From the NCBI RefSeq assembly GCF_030864005.1, contig NZ_CP132976.1, positions 620,001 through 684,000 on the forward strand: 64,000 nt of DNA, written 5' to 3'. Below, piece by piece: positions 27,018 to 35,122 of the stretch. A program made the translations under genes and the position numbers. The notes beneath the pieces were generated by a model. The model ran no database searches. It was not told the DNA's origin and saw only the letters and a list, made by a program, of their open reading frames with translations. The stretch comes from Achromobacter seleniivolatilans (lineage in GTDB: Bacteria; Pseudomonadota; Gammaproteobacteria; Burkholderiales; Burkholderiaceae_B). Numbering within the stretch: the stretch's first letter is position 1; every line of letters starts with the position of its first letter.

Positions 27018-28598
27018 ATGGACATTGATCAGAGCGCATCCCAACAACGCATGGCTTCCAACCCCTCTCGCCGCCGCGCGGCGCTGGGCGCCGCTTACCT
27101 TGGCACCTTTCTTGCCACGCTGGACATCAGCATCGTCAATGTCGCGCTACCGACATTGCAGGAGGCGCTGCAAACCGATATTGCGGGCCTTCAATGGGTC
27201 GTTAATGCCTATGCAATCTGCTTGTCGGCATTCATGCTTTCGTCTGGTCCACTTTGCGATCGTTACGGGCACAAACGGGCTTGGCTGGCCGGTGTGCTGC
27301 TATTCACCGCGGGCTCGGCGTTATGCGCGATTGCCACGTCGCTTGAGCTGCTTCTTGCGGGCAGGGCGATCCAGGGCGTCGCGGGGGCGTTGTTGATTCC
27401 AGGGGCGTTGCCGATTCTTACCAATGCCTTTCCCGATCCCAAGGCGCGCGCGCACGTGATTGGCGGTTGGTCGGCATTCAGCGCCCTGGCGCTTATCTTG
27501 GGGCCGCTCCTTGGCGGTTTGCTGCTTGATGGTGCCGGGTGGCAAAGTATTTTCCTGATCAACCTTCCCCTTGGTCTTATTGCTATTGGTCTGGGCCTCT
27601 GGGGTATCAGCGAGCGCAAGTATCCCGAGCACGCAGCACTTGATCCCATCGGTCAGCTACTCAGCGTTCTGTGTCTGGCCGCGCTGACGTATGGGCTGAT
27701 AGAGGCTGGCGAACATGGCGTGACCGGCACGTCTTCGCTGATTGCGTTGCCTCTTGCGGCGGTTGGTTTCATTGCGTTTGCGATCGTGGAAATGCGCGTC
27801 AGACGGCCTTTGATTCCGTTGTCTTTATTTTGCGAACGCTCATTTGCCATTGTGAACTTTGCTTCCTTCGCGCTTGGCTTTTCCTACTACAGCAGCCTGT
27901 TTTTCTTCTCGATCTTTTTGCAGAATATTCAAGGCTGGTCTCCCGTGGAAACCGGCTGGCGAATGATGCCGCAGTTCGTGGTCACAGGCTGCGTGTCCAT
28001 TTTGTTTGGCCGTCTGAGCGCGGCGTTCCCGGTTCGATGGCTGATGGTGGCAGGGTATGGCTTGACCGCCGTATCGATGGGGGCAATGGCTACTTTTACG
28101 GCGCACACACCTTATTGGATCGTCGGATCGTTATTTGGTCTGCTGGGCCTGGGCGCCGGGCTTGCCGTGCCCGCCACTGGCCTGGCCGTCATGACAGCGG
28201 CGCCGGCTGATCGGGCGGGCACGGCGTCGGCCACGATGAATGCGTTGCGTCAGATGGGAATGACGCTTGGCATTGCTTTTCTTGGCGCGCTGATGAGCAA
28301 AGAGGCGACGCGTATGCTCGCAAGTCATGCCAGCGAACTAGGGGTAAGTAATGCCGCAGAGATTGCGCAGCATGTGATTACGCACGGCGTGGTATCGAGC
28401 CGCTCGCCGCTGATGACGTCGCTGTACGTGCCCGCAATGGAGCACGGATTCCATATTGCGATGATCTTCTCCGGGCTTGCCTCTGCCATCGCCATGGTTT
28501 TGCTTTTGACCTTGAGCCGCGAGGCGCATTCAGGTTTGCAGCGGGCGGCTCAAGGCATCACACCACCATGTCCACCAGCAGATAGCCGTCAAGCATGA
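27018..28598 (+). CDS. DHA2-type MFS drug/multisubstrate exporter
   Basis: A 526-residue protein with about fourteen hydrophobic segments. It has the EmrB/QacA hallmarks: TFLATLDISIVNVALPTLQ in segment 1, CDRYGHKRAWLAG as motif A, and the motif C region GPLLGGLL after segment 5. The ATG at 27018 has no ribosome site, and an in-frame GTG lies two codons upstream. It is divergent from the TetR gene at 26262 and carries the same operator as the uptake operon, so it may export the chelator, a siderophore or a breakdown product, or simply toxic analogues. The 3' end overlaps mntH on the other strand by 41 bases. Confidence 0.88.
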   Translation: MDIDQSASQQRMASNPSRRRAALGAAYLGTFLATLDISIVNVALPTLQEALQTDIAGLQWVVNAYAICLSAFMLSSGPLCDRYGHKRAWLAGVLLFTAGSALCAIATSLELLLAGRAIQGVAGALLIPGALPILTNAFPDPKARAHVIGGWSAFSALALILGPLLGGLLLDGAGWQSIFLINLPLGLIAIGLGLWGISERKYPEHAALDPIGQLLSVLCLAALTYGLIEAGEHGVTGTSSLIALPLAAVGFIAFAIVEMRVRRPLIPLSLFCERSFAIVNFASFALGFSYYSSLFFFSIFLQNIQGWSPVETGWRMMPQFVVTGCVSILFGRLSAAFPVRWLMVAGYGLTAVSMGAMATFTAHTPYWIVGSLFGLLGLGAGLAVPATGLAVMTAAPADRAGTASATMNALRQMGMTLGIAFLGALMSKEATRMLASHASELGVSNAAEIAQHVITHGVVSSRSPLMTSLYVPAMEHGFHIAMIFSGLASAIAMVLLLTLSREAHSGLQRAAQGITPPCPPADSRQA

Positions 28599-29847
28599 CG
28601 ATGCCGACCGTGGCGCTGATAGCCGCCCATGCCCATGCGCCTTTCAGGGCGTACTGGCCCATCAAACGCTTGCGGCACGCCAGCAGCACCAGCGGGCCCA
28701 GGGCGAAGGGCAGGGCCAAGCTAAGAATGACCTGGCTTAACACCAGCAATTCGTCGGGGTCCTTGCCGCCCGTGAAGACCAGCAAACCGACGGCGGCGGC
28801 GCCCGCGATCAAGCGGGTCATCAGCGCGCGGCGCCGATCAGACCAATTGCTGCGGATCTGGAAACCTTTGGACAGGATGCGGCCGGCCAGCACGCCAGTG
28901 ATGGTGGAGCTTTGGCCCGCGGCATAGAGCGCCACGGCGAAGACAATGGCGGCGCCCACGCCCAGGGTTTGGCCGATGACGGCATGGGCATCGTCCAGGC
29001 TGGACACCATGATGCCGGAACCGGACAGCGATGCTGCGGCCACAATCATGATTGCGGAATTGATCAGCATGGCCACACTCAGCGAGACGATGGTGTCGTT
29101 GCGCGCCACGCGCATGGCCATGTCGCGGGCGTCGGCCGGCAAGGCCTGTGCGCGTTCGGCCAGCGAGCCAGAGTGCAGATAGAGATTGTGCGGCATCAGG
29201 GTGGCGCCCAGGATGCCCAGCGCGATTAGGAAGCCTTGCGGATTGCGCAGCGCGTGCCCGGTCTGCGTGACGCCGTGAGCTACTTCGGTCCAGGCCGGAT
29301 TGGCCTTGAACAGCAGGAAGACGAACGAGGCGGCAACGATGGCCAGCAGCACCGCGATGACACGTTCGTGCCGGTCGGCGTTGCCGCGGGTCAACGCAAG
29401 CACGGCGAATGTGCCGATACCGGTTACCGATACACCCGCGATCAGCGGCAGGTCAAAGAGCAACCGCAAAGCAATGGCGCCGCCGATCAATTCGGCCAGC
29501 GCTGTCGCAAGTATGGCTGCTTCGCCCGCTAGCCAGGCGGCTTTGGCCCAGCCGGGGGACAGGTGTTGCGCGGTAAGCGCGGCCAGATCCTGTCCGGTGG
29601 CCAGCGCCAAACGAGACACCAGGACCTGAAAACCCAGTGCCAGGAACGCCGATGTGATGACAATCATCAGGAGGCTATAGCCGAAGCCGCTGCCGCCGGC
29701 GATATCGGTGGCCCAATTGCCGGGATCGATATAACCGACCGCGACCAGCACGCCGGAACCGACCATGCGGCGCATGTTTGCCGATAACTGGGCGTCATGC
29801 GCAAGGGCGGCTTTGCCGCCCGATATCGCGTAGATGAAACCGGTCAT
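28558..29847 (-). CDS. mntH: Nramp-family divalent metal transporter MntH
   Basis: A 429-residue proton-coupled Mn(II)/Fe(II) importer with about eleven membrane segments. The metal-binding motifs are intact: DPGN at 41-44 in the first segment and MPHNLYLHS from residue 218 in the sixth. The start ATG is preceded by CAGGAG, which lies beside and partly under a Fur-like palindrome (29858-29872), so iron- or metal-dependent repression is likely. It is convergent with the DHA2 exporter gene, with a 41-base antisense overlap. The osmC gene lies upstream on the same strand but is separated by a hairpin. Confidence 0.94.
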   Translation of the reverse strand: MTGFIYAISGGKAALAHDAQLSANMRRMVGSGVLVAVGYIDPGNWATDIAGGSGFGYSLLMIVITSAFLALGFQVLVSRLALATGQDLAALTAQHLSPGWAKAAWLAGEAAILATALAELIGGAIALRLLFDLPLIAGVSVTGIGTFAVLALTRGNADRHERVIAVLLAIVAASFVFLLFKANPAWTEVAHGVTQTGHALRNPQGFLIALGILGATLMPHNLYLHSGSLAERAQALPADARDMAMRVARNDTIVSLSVAMLINSAIMIVAAASLSGSGIMVSSLDDAHAVIGQTLGVGAAIVFAVALYAAGQSSTITGVLAGRILSKGFQIRSNWSDRRRALMTRLIAGAAAVGLLVFTGGKDPDELLVLSQVILSLALPFALGPLVLLACRKRLMGQYALKGAWAWAAISATVGIVMLDGYLLVDMVV

Positions 29848-29857
29848 ACGATACTCC

Positions 29858-29872
29858 TGAGAATGGTTCTCA
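29858..29872 (-). promoter_or_regulatory. Fur-like palindrome over the mntH ribosome site
   Basis: TGAGAATGGTTCTCA has 6-bp perfect arms and matches the 7-1-7 Fur consensus (TGATAATNATTATCA) at 11 of 14 scored positions. It abuts and overlaps the mntH Shine-Dalgarno. It does not resemble the E. coli MntR site. Confidence 0.55.
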
Positions 29873-29933
29873 TTTTCCAGAAGTGATCGCCGGCCGTCAA
29901 ATTGATTTTGGGCAAGCCCGGGATAGGGGCGCC

Positions 29934-29961
29934 CAATGGCGCGCGACGCCGCGCGCCATTG
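29934..29961 (-). other. Hairpin between osmC and mntH
   Basis: CAATGGCGCGC and GCGCGCCATTG form a perfect 11-bp stem with a 6-base loop, 13 bases after the osmC stop. There is no T-run, so it is either a weak terminator or an mRNA-protecting end. Confidence 0.45.
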
Positions 29962-29974
29962 AACCAGGCCGGGA

Positions 29975-30400
29975 TCAGGACTTCAGCTTGGCTTCCATGG
30001 TGATCTTGGCTTTGAGCACCTTGGACACCGGGCAGCCAGTTTCAGCCTTGCGGGCAGCTTCCTCGAAAGCCTGGGCGGTGGCGCCAGGAATGACGGCTTC
30101 CACGGTCAGATGAACGGCGGTGATCGAAAAACCATCATCCACTTTGTCCAGCGTGACTTCGGCCTTGGTGTCCAGGCTGGTCGCAGTCAGGCCGGCTTCG
30201 GACAGGATGTTGGATAGCGCCATGGTGAAGCAGCCAGCGTGGGCGGCGCCCAGCAGTTCTTCGGGGTTGGTGCCCGGGGTGTCGCCAAAGCGGGTGTTGA
30301 AGCCATAGGGCTGGCTTTTGAGTGCGCCGCTTTGTGTTGAGATCGTGCCCTTGCCAGTCTTCAGATCGCCCGACCAGGCGGCGGATGCGGTTTTCTTCAT
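29975..30400 (-). CDS. osmC: OsmC family peroxiredoxin
   Basis: A 141-residue thiol peroxidase of the OsmC branch, which reduces organic hydroperoxides in the cytoplasm. Both catalytic cysteines are present, C57 in HAGCFT and C123 in TGCPVS, and the start MKKTASAAWSGDLKTGKG is typical of OsmC. I chose ATG 30400, preceded by CAGGAG at the right distance; the open frame further upstream lacks family similarity. It is probably transcribed alone, with mntH downstream under its own metal-responsive control. Confidence 0.92.
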   Translation of the reverse strand: MKKTASAAWSGDLKTGKGTISTQSGALKSQPYGFNTRFGDTPGTNPEELLGAAHAGCFTMALSNILSEAGLTATSLDTKAEVTLDKVDDGFSITAVHLTVEAVIPGATAQAFEEAARKAETGCPVSKVLKAKITMEAKLKS

Positions 30401-30675
30401 ATTGACTCTCCTGTAGTGGGGCGCGCCGGTCCTGAGCGCGTCCGGTGTAGGGGGCGCGATCCGCCACTGAAGGCGGGGCGCTGTGCCTGAACGGCATCGT
30501 TGATGATACGGCGGGCAAGGGGGGGCGGCGCGTAAGCCACCGGTGCGCAACGGCAAGCCGATGTAACGGCAGGCCGCAGAAGAGTGGGGCTCAAGGCTTG
30601 GGCAGATCAAGGATTGGATCTGGCGCATCAGGCAAAATAGCGGCACTGCTTCAATTCATCCCAAGAGCCGCTGTC

Positions 30676-31830
30676 ATGTCCCGCAATATTCGCCGCTATG
30701 CTTGCGCTGTCGCGCTGGTCTTTCCCTTCTTGTCCGCTCAGGCGGAAATTGTGATCGGCGTAGACGTATCCACTACCGGCCCTGCGGCCGCGATTGGCAT
30801 TCAGACCAATAACGCCATCCGCCTGTGGCCCGCCACGCTGGGCGGCGAACCTGCCCGCTATGTGGTGCTGGACGACGGCACGGATGTCAGCCGCGCGGTG
30901 AAGAACCTGCGCAAGCTCACCTCTGAAGACCGTGTCGACGCAATCGTCGGCCCGAACACCACAGCAGCCGCGTTGGCCGGGCTGGACGTGCTGGCCGAAA
31001 CCAAGACGCCGATGATCGCGCTGGCGGCGTCCAGCGTCATCGTCGAGCCTCTGTCCGATCCCAAGCGCGCGTGGGTCTTCAAGATGCCGCAGAACGATTC
31101 GCTGATGGCGACTGCGCTGGTCGATGATATGAAGAAAAAGGGCCTGAAGAATGTGGCCTTCATTGGTTTCGCCGATTCGTATGGCGACAGTTGGTGGAAG
31201 GAGTTCAACGCGGCCGCGGGATCAGATTTGAAGATCGTGGGAGAGGAACGCTTTCAGCGCACGGATGCTTCGGTCGTGGGGCAGGTGTTGAAAATTATCG
31301 CTACCAAGCCCGATGCGGTGCTGATTGCTGGCGCGGGCACGCCTTCGGCCTTACCGCAGAAGACGCTGCTGGAACGGGGTTACACGGGCGCTATTTATCA
31401 GACGCACGGCATTGGCACGCTGGAATTCTTGCAGGTGGGGGGTAAGGATGTGGAAGGCACCTTGTTTCCGACCGGCCCGGGCGTCGTCGCGCGGGAGCTG
31501 CCCGATAGCAATCCGGTCAAGAAGGTGGCCGTCGCGTTCGCGGACAAGTACGAAAAGCAATATGGCGCCAACACCTTGACCCAGTTCGCAGGCGACGCCT
31601 ACGGGGCTTGGATGCTGCTGGATTCCGCCGTGGCGCGGGCGCTTAAGACCGGCGCCAAGCCCGGCACGCCCGAGTTCCGCGCCGCCTTGCGCGATGCGTT
31701 GGAAAACACGCGGGATTTGGTCGTGCCCAATGGCGTCTTGAACATTTCCAAGGACAACCATCAGGGTTTCGATGAGCGCGCACGAGTCATGGGCATCGTC
31801 AAGAACGGCCGTTTTTCTTACGCGCAATAG
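30676..31830 (+). CDS. Orphan ABC transporter binding protein (Leu/Ile/Val-type fold)
   Basis: A 384-residue periplasmic protein with a signal peptide (cleavage near AQA|EI, residue 24) and a type I binding fold: IVIGVDVSTTGPAAAIGIQ, VDAIVGPNTTAAAL, VAFIGFADSYGDSWWKEF. I start at ATG 30676, where the signal peptide begins; the frame is open upstream to 30598. No permease or ATPase gene is adjacent and a terminator follows, so it must work with components encoded elsewhere, possibly a liv-type importer. The gap before it (30401-30675) holds no gene and no site I can name. Confidence 0.85.
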   Translation: MSRNIRRYACAVALVFPFLSAQAEIVIGVDVSTTGPAAAIGIQTNNAIRLWPATLGGEPARYVVLDDGTDVSRAVKNLRKLTSEDRVDAIVGPNTTAAALAGLDVLAETKTPMIALAASSVIVEPLSDPKRAWVFKMPQNDSLMATALVDDMKKKGLKNVAFIGFADSYGDSWWKEFNAAAGSDLKIVGEERFQRTDASVVGQVLKIIATKPDAVLIAGAGTPSALPQKTLLERGYTGAIYQTHGIGTLEFLQVGGKDVEGTLFPTGPGVVARELPDSNPVKKVAVAFADKYEKQYGANTLTQFAGDAYGAWMLLDSAVARALKTGAKPGTPEFRAALRDALENTRDLVVPNGVLNISKDNHQGFDERARVMGIVKNGRFSYAQ

Positions 31831-31892
31831 CTCCGGATATATCGCACTACCGTTAGTAACTTGTTCTAACGCGCCATAGGGCAACCGTCCCT

Positions 31893-31918
31893 AAAAGCAG
31901 GCTCAGGCCTGCTTTTTT
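31893..31918 (+). terminator. Intrinsic terminator after the orphan binding protein
   Basis: AAAAGCAGGC/GCCTGCTTTT, 4-base loop, followed by more T. Strong; separates this gene from the ehu operon. Confidence 0.88.
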
Positions 31919-32008
31919 ACGCCTATATCATTCGTATCGAAATCATTTAATAGCGTATTATTTTTAGTGAAGCCATATATGTGGAAATAATTCAGGGAGA
32001 AAATAACG
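31919..32008 (+). promoter_or_regulatory. AT-rich promoter region of the ehu operon
   Basis: This stretch is strikingly AT-rich against its surroundings. TATTAT at 31956-31961 is a good -10 candidate; no convincing -35 lies at the right distance, which would fit an activated promoter. AGGGAGAAA precedes the ehuB start. No MocR/EhuR-type regulator gene is in the window. Confidence 0.4.
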
Positions 32009-32920
32009 ATGGTCTTGCTTCGATCCAGACGCGTACTTCTGGCTTTAAGCCTGGGCATGTTGGCGGCATGTTCGGACTCCGGTTCCGGCAAAGCGCCAGC
32101 GGCAGGCAATACGCCGTCAGCCGCAGCCAGCACGCTGGAAGCCGCCAAATCCGCAGGCAAGATCCGCATCGGCTACGCCAACGAGGCCCCCTTTGCGTAC
32201 ATGGATAGCAAAGAAGCCAAAGTCACGGGTGAATCGGTGGAAATCGCCCGCGTTGTGCTTAAACGTATGGGCATCAATGAAGTGGATGGCGTGCTGACCG
32301 AATTCGGCTCCCTGATTCCGGGCTTGGCAGCCAAGCGCTTCGACATCATCGCTGCCGGTATGTACGTGACGCCTGAACGTTGCCAGCAGGTGGCGTTTTC
32401 AGATCCGACCTACGGCGTGGGCGAGGCCTTTCTGGTGAAAGAGGGCAACCCCAAAAATCTGCACAGCTACGAAGATGTCGTGAAGAATTCCGACGCAAAG
32501 CTGGGCGTGGTGGTAGGGGCAATCGAAGGCGACTACGCGCAAAAGGTGAATGTGCCTTCCGGCCAGATGGTCGTGTTCCCCGATGCGGTCAGCGCCTTGT
32601 CGGGCGTGCAGGCAGGGCGCGCCGACGCGTACGCCGCGACCGCACTGACCATTAACGACCTGATGGGCAAGACGCAGGACGGCAGTGGTCTGGAAAAAGC
32701 GGTTCCCTTCACGGATCCGGTGATCGACGGCAAGGGCGTGCGGGGCTACGGCGCGTTTGCCTTCCGCACCGATGACAAGGCGTTTGCTGACGCCTTCAAC
32801 GCTGAGTTGGCCAAGTTCATCGGCACGGATGAGCACAAGAAACTAGTGGCGCCGTTCGGCTTCACTGACCAGGAGCTGCCCCAAGGGGTGACCGCAGCCA
32901 AGCTCTGCGCCGGACAGTAA
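32009..32920 (+). CDS. ehuB: Ectoine/hydroxyectoine ABC transporter binding lipoprotein EhuB
   Basis: A 303-residue solute-binding protein with a signal peptide ending in the lipobox LAAC (cysteine near residue 21), so it is probably membrane-tethered. The body matches EhuB closely in landmarks: KIRIGYANEAPFAYMD, VLTEFGSLIPGLAAKRFDIIAAGMY and TPERCQQVAFSDPTY. It is the first gene of ehuBCDA, which imports compatible solutes of the ectoine type for osmoprotection or as nutrients. The family also contains related amino-acid binders, so ectoine is the probable rather than proven ligand. Confidence 0.87.
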   Translation: MVLLRSRRVLLALSLGMLAACSDSGSGKAPAAGNTPSAAASTLEAAKSAGKIRIGYANEAPFAYMDSKEAKVTGESVEIARVVLKRMGINEVDGVLTEFGSLIPGLAAKRFDIIAAGMYVTPERCQQVAFSDPTYGVGEAFLVKEGNPKNLHSYEDVVKNSDAKLGVVVGAIEGDYAQKVNVPSGQMVVFPDAVSALSGVQAGRADAYAATALTINDLMGKTQDGSGLEKAVPFTDPVIDGKGVRGYGAFAFRTDDKAFADAFNAELAKFIGTDEHKKLVAPFGFTDQELPQGVTAAKLCAGQ

Positions 32921-32929
32921 GGGCCGCCG

Positions 32930-33583
32930 ATGCAACAGGTTTCGGAACATATCGCCGAGCTGGTCCCCCCGTTGCTGGAAGGGTTGGCCGTCACGCTTGA
33001 AATCATGGCAGGCGCGGTTGTGCTGGCGGTGCCGCTGGCACTGGCCTCGGGCATCGGCCGCCTGTCCCCCTTGCGGCCAGTGCGCTGGTTGGCATCGATC
33101 TATGTCGAGGTTTTCCGGGGCACGTCCGCGCTGGTGCAGCTGTTCTGGTTTTACTTCGTGCTGCCTCTGTTTGGCGTGCAACTGCCGGCCATGCTGGTGG
33201 GCATCGTGGTGTTGGCATTGAACGCCGGCGCCTACGGGGCCGAAGTGGTGCGTGGCGCGATCCGCGCCGTGCCACCAGGACAGCGGGAAGCGGGGGTGGC
33301 CCTGAACCTGACGCGCGCGCAGATCATGCGCCGCATCGTGGTGCCGCAGGCATTGCCGGCCATGCTGCCGCCTGCGGGCAATCTGCTGATCGAGCTGATG
33401 AAGAACACCGCCCTGGTCTCGTTGATCACCATTACCGATCTGACGTTCCGCGGCCAGCTGTTGCGCAGTGAAACCCTGCGGACAACCGAGATCTTCGCGT
33501 TAATGTTGCTGCTGTATTTCGCGGTGGCCCTGTTGATTACGGGTGGTGTGCGCCTGCTTGAACGGAGGGTCCGCATCCGATGA
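32930..33583 (+). CDS. ehuC: Ectoine/hydroxyectoine ABC transporter permease EhuC
   Basis: A 217-residue permease of the His/Glu/Gln (HisMQ) class with about five membrane segments. Landmarks are YVEVFRGTSALVQLFWFYFVLP near the middle and the EAA loop EAGVALNLTRAQIMRRIVVPQALP. It starts 9 bases after ehuB and overlaps ehuD by four bases. Confidence 0.87.
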   Translation: MQQVSEHIAELVPPLLEGLAVTLEIMAGAVVLAVPLALASGIGRLSPLRPVRWLASIYVEVFRGTSALVQLFWFYFVLPLFGVQLPAMLVGIVVLALNAGAYGAEVVRGAIRAVPPGQREAGVALNLTRAQIMRRIVVPQALPAMLPPAGNLLIELMKNTALVSLITITDLTFRGQLLRSETLRTTEIFALMLLLYFAVALLITGGVRLLERRVRIR

Positions 33584-34251
33584 CACCCATCTTTGATTGG
33601 TCTTTTGCGCTGGAAATCCTGCCCACGCTGGCGTCGGCGCTGGTCATCACCATTCAGGCCACGGTGCTGGGCATGCTGGTGGCCGTTACCTTGGGTCTGG
33701 TGCTTGCGATGCTGCGCCGCTCAAGGCTGCGGATTGTGTCGCTGCCGACAGCGTTCGTGATCGAGTTTGTGCGCAGCACGCCGCTGCTCGTGCAACTGTA
33801 TTTCCTGTTCTATGTGCTGCCGTTGACAGGGGCGCAGATGGCGCCGCTGACCACGGGTATCGTCGCGCTCGGCGTGCACTACGCCACCTATTGCGCGGAG
33901 GTCTACCGGGCAGGTATCGAAGCGGTGCCGCGCGGCCAATGGGAAGCGGCAACGGCACTGAACATGTCACGCTGGCGCACCGCGATCGGCGTGGTATTGC
34001 CGCAAGCCATTCCGCCCGTGGTGCCTGCGCTGGGTAACTACCTGGTGGCAATGTTCAAAGACACGCCGCTGCTGTCGGCGATCACCGTGGTGGAACTGTT
34101 GCAGCAAAGCAAGATGATCGGATCGGCAACGTTCCGGTACACCGAACCCCTGACCTTGGTGGGCGTGCTGTTCCTGGCCTTGAGCCTGGTGGCAGCGTGG
34201 GGCGTGCGCGGCCTGGAGGCCCGCCTGCAACGATATGGAGGAAAGCGATGA
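33580..34251 (+). CDS. ehuD: Ectoine/hydroxyectoine ABC transporter permease EhuD
   Basis: Second HisMQ-class permease, 223 residues, about five membrane segments, with IEFVRSTPLLVQLYFLFYVLP and the EAA loop EAATALNMSRWRTAIGVVLPQ. It overlaps ehuC and ehuA by four bases each and forms the membrane channel with EhuC. Confidence 0.88.
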   Translation: MTPIFDWSFALEILPTLASALVITIQATVLGMLVAVTLGLVLAMLRRSRLRIVSLPTAFVIEFVRSTPLLVQLYFLFYVLPLTGAQMAPLTTGIVALGVHYATYCAEVYRAGIEAVPRGQWEAATALNMSRWRTAIGVVLPQAIPPVVPALGNYLVAMFKDTPLLSAITVVELLQQSKMIGSATFRYTEPLTLVGVLFLALSLVAAWGVRGLEARLQRYGGKR

Positions 34252-35018
34252 GCGCCAGCTTGAACATCAAAAATTTGCATAAGCGATACGGAGAGCTGGA
34301 GGTGTTGCGCGGCATCAATCTGGATATTCCATCAGGGCAAACCGTGGCGGTCATCGGCCCGTCGGGCTCGGGTAAATCGACCTTGCTGCGGGTGTTGATG
34401 ACGCTGGACCAGCCCAGCAGCGGCGATATTGAAATCGATGGCCAGTCCATGTGGACGGATGAACAGGGCCGGCCTGTCGGCGCGAATTCCGAGCATCTGC
34501 GCAAAGTGCGCGGCAAGATCGGCATGGTGTTCCAGCACTTCAACCTGTTCCCCCACATGACCGCGCTGGGCAATGCGATGGAAGCGCCCGTGCACGTGCT
34601 GGGCATGACGCGGGATCAGGCGCGTGAACGCGCCGTGGAGTATCTGGACATGGTGGGGTTGGGCGACAAGCTGGATGTCTATCCGGCGCAGTTGTCTGGC
34701 GGCCAAAAGCAGCGCGTGGGCATTGCGCGGGCGTTGGCCATGTGTCCCGAGATCATGCTGTTTGATGAGGTGACATCGGCGCTTGATCCAGAACTCGTGG
34801 GCGGCATCTTGCAAATCCTGCGGGATTTGTCCGCCCGCCGCAGCATGACGATGATCATCGTTACCCACCAGATGAAATTCGCGGAACGCAGTTCTGACCG
34901 CACGCTGTTCTTTGACGAAGGCAATATTGTCGAGGACGCGGAATCTTCGGTGCTGTTCAGCCAGCCCAAAGAAGCGCGTACGCGCCAGTTTCTGGATTCG
35001 GTGATCGAAGGGCAATAG
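34248..35018 (+). CDS. ehuA: Ectoine/hydroxyectoine ABC transporter ATPase EhuA
   Basis: A 256-residue ATPase with Walker A GPSGSGKST (37-45), signature LSGGQKQRVGIARAL and Walker B IMLFDEVTSALDPE. I start at ATG 34248, overlapping the ehuD stop and preceded by GGAGGAAAG. It ends the transporter operon; the ectoine catabolic genes (eut/doe) that often follow it elsewhere are not here, and the next gene is an Old Yellow Enzyme 104 bases on. Confidence 0.88.
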   Translation: MSASLNIKNLHKRYGELEVLRGINLDIPSGQTVAVIGPSGSGKSTLLRVLMTLDQPSSGDIEIDGQSMWTDEQGRPVGANSEHLRKVRGKIGMVFQHFNLFPHMTALGNAMEAPVHVLGMTRDQARERAVEYLDMVGLGDKLDVYPAQLSGGQKQRVGIARALAMCPEIMLFDEVTSALDPELVGGILQILRDLSARRSMTMIIVTHQMKFAERSSDRTLFFDEGNIVEDAESSVLFSQPKEARTRQFLDSVIEGQ

Positions 35019-35122
35019 GGGGGCCAACCCAGGGGATTTAACCCTGACGCGGGCGTTGGGATTTACGCTGCCGTCAACTGCGAGCGCTATGCTGTGCCGT
35101 CCAACGCCCTGGAGTTCCCAGC

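Noticed and set aside
31903..32169. Small minus-strand gene between the orphan binding protein and ehuB
   Set aside because: No ribosome site; it crosses the terminator and the ehuB start and is antisense to the lipoprotein signal.
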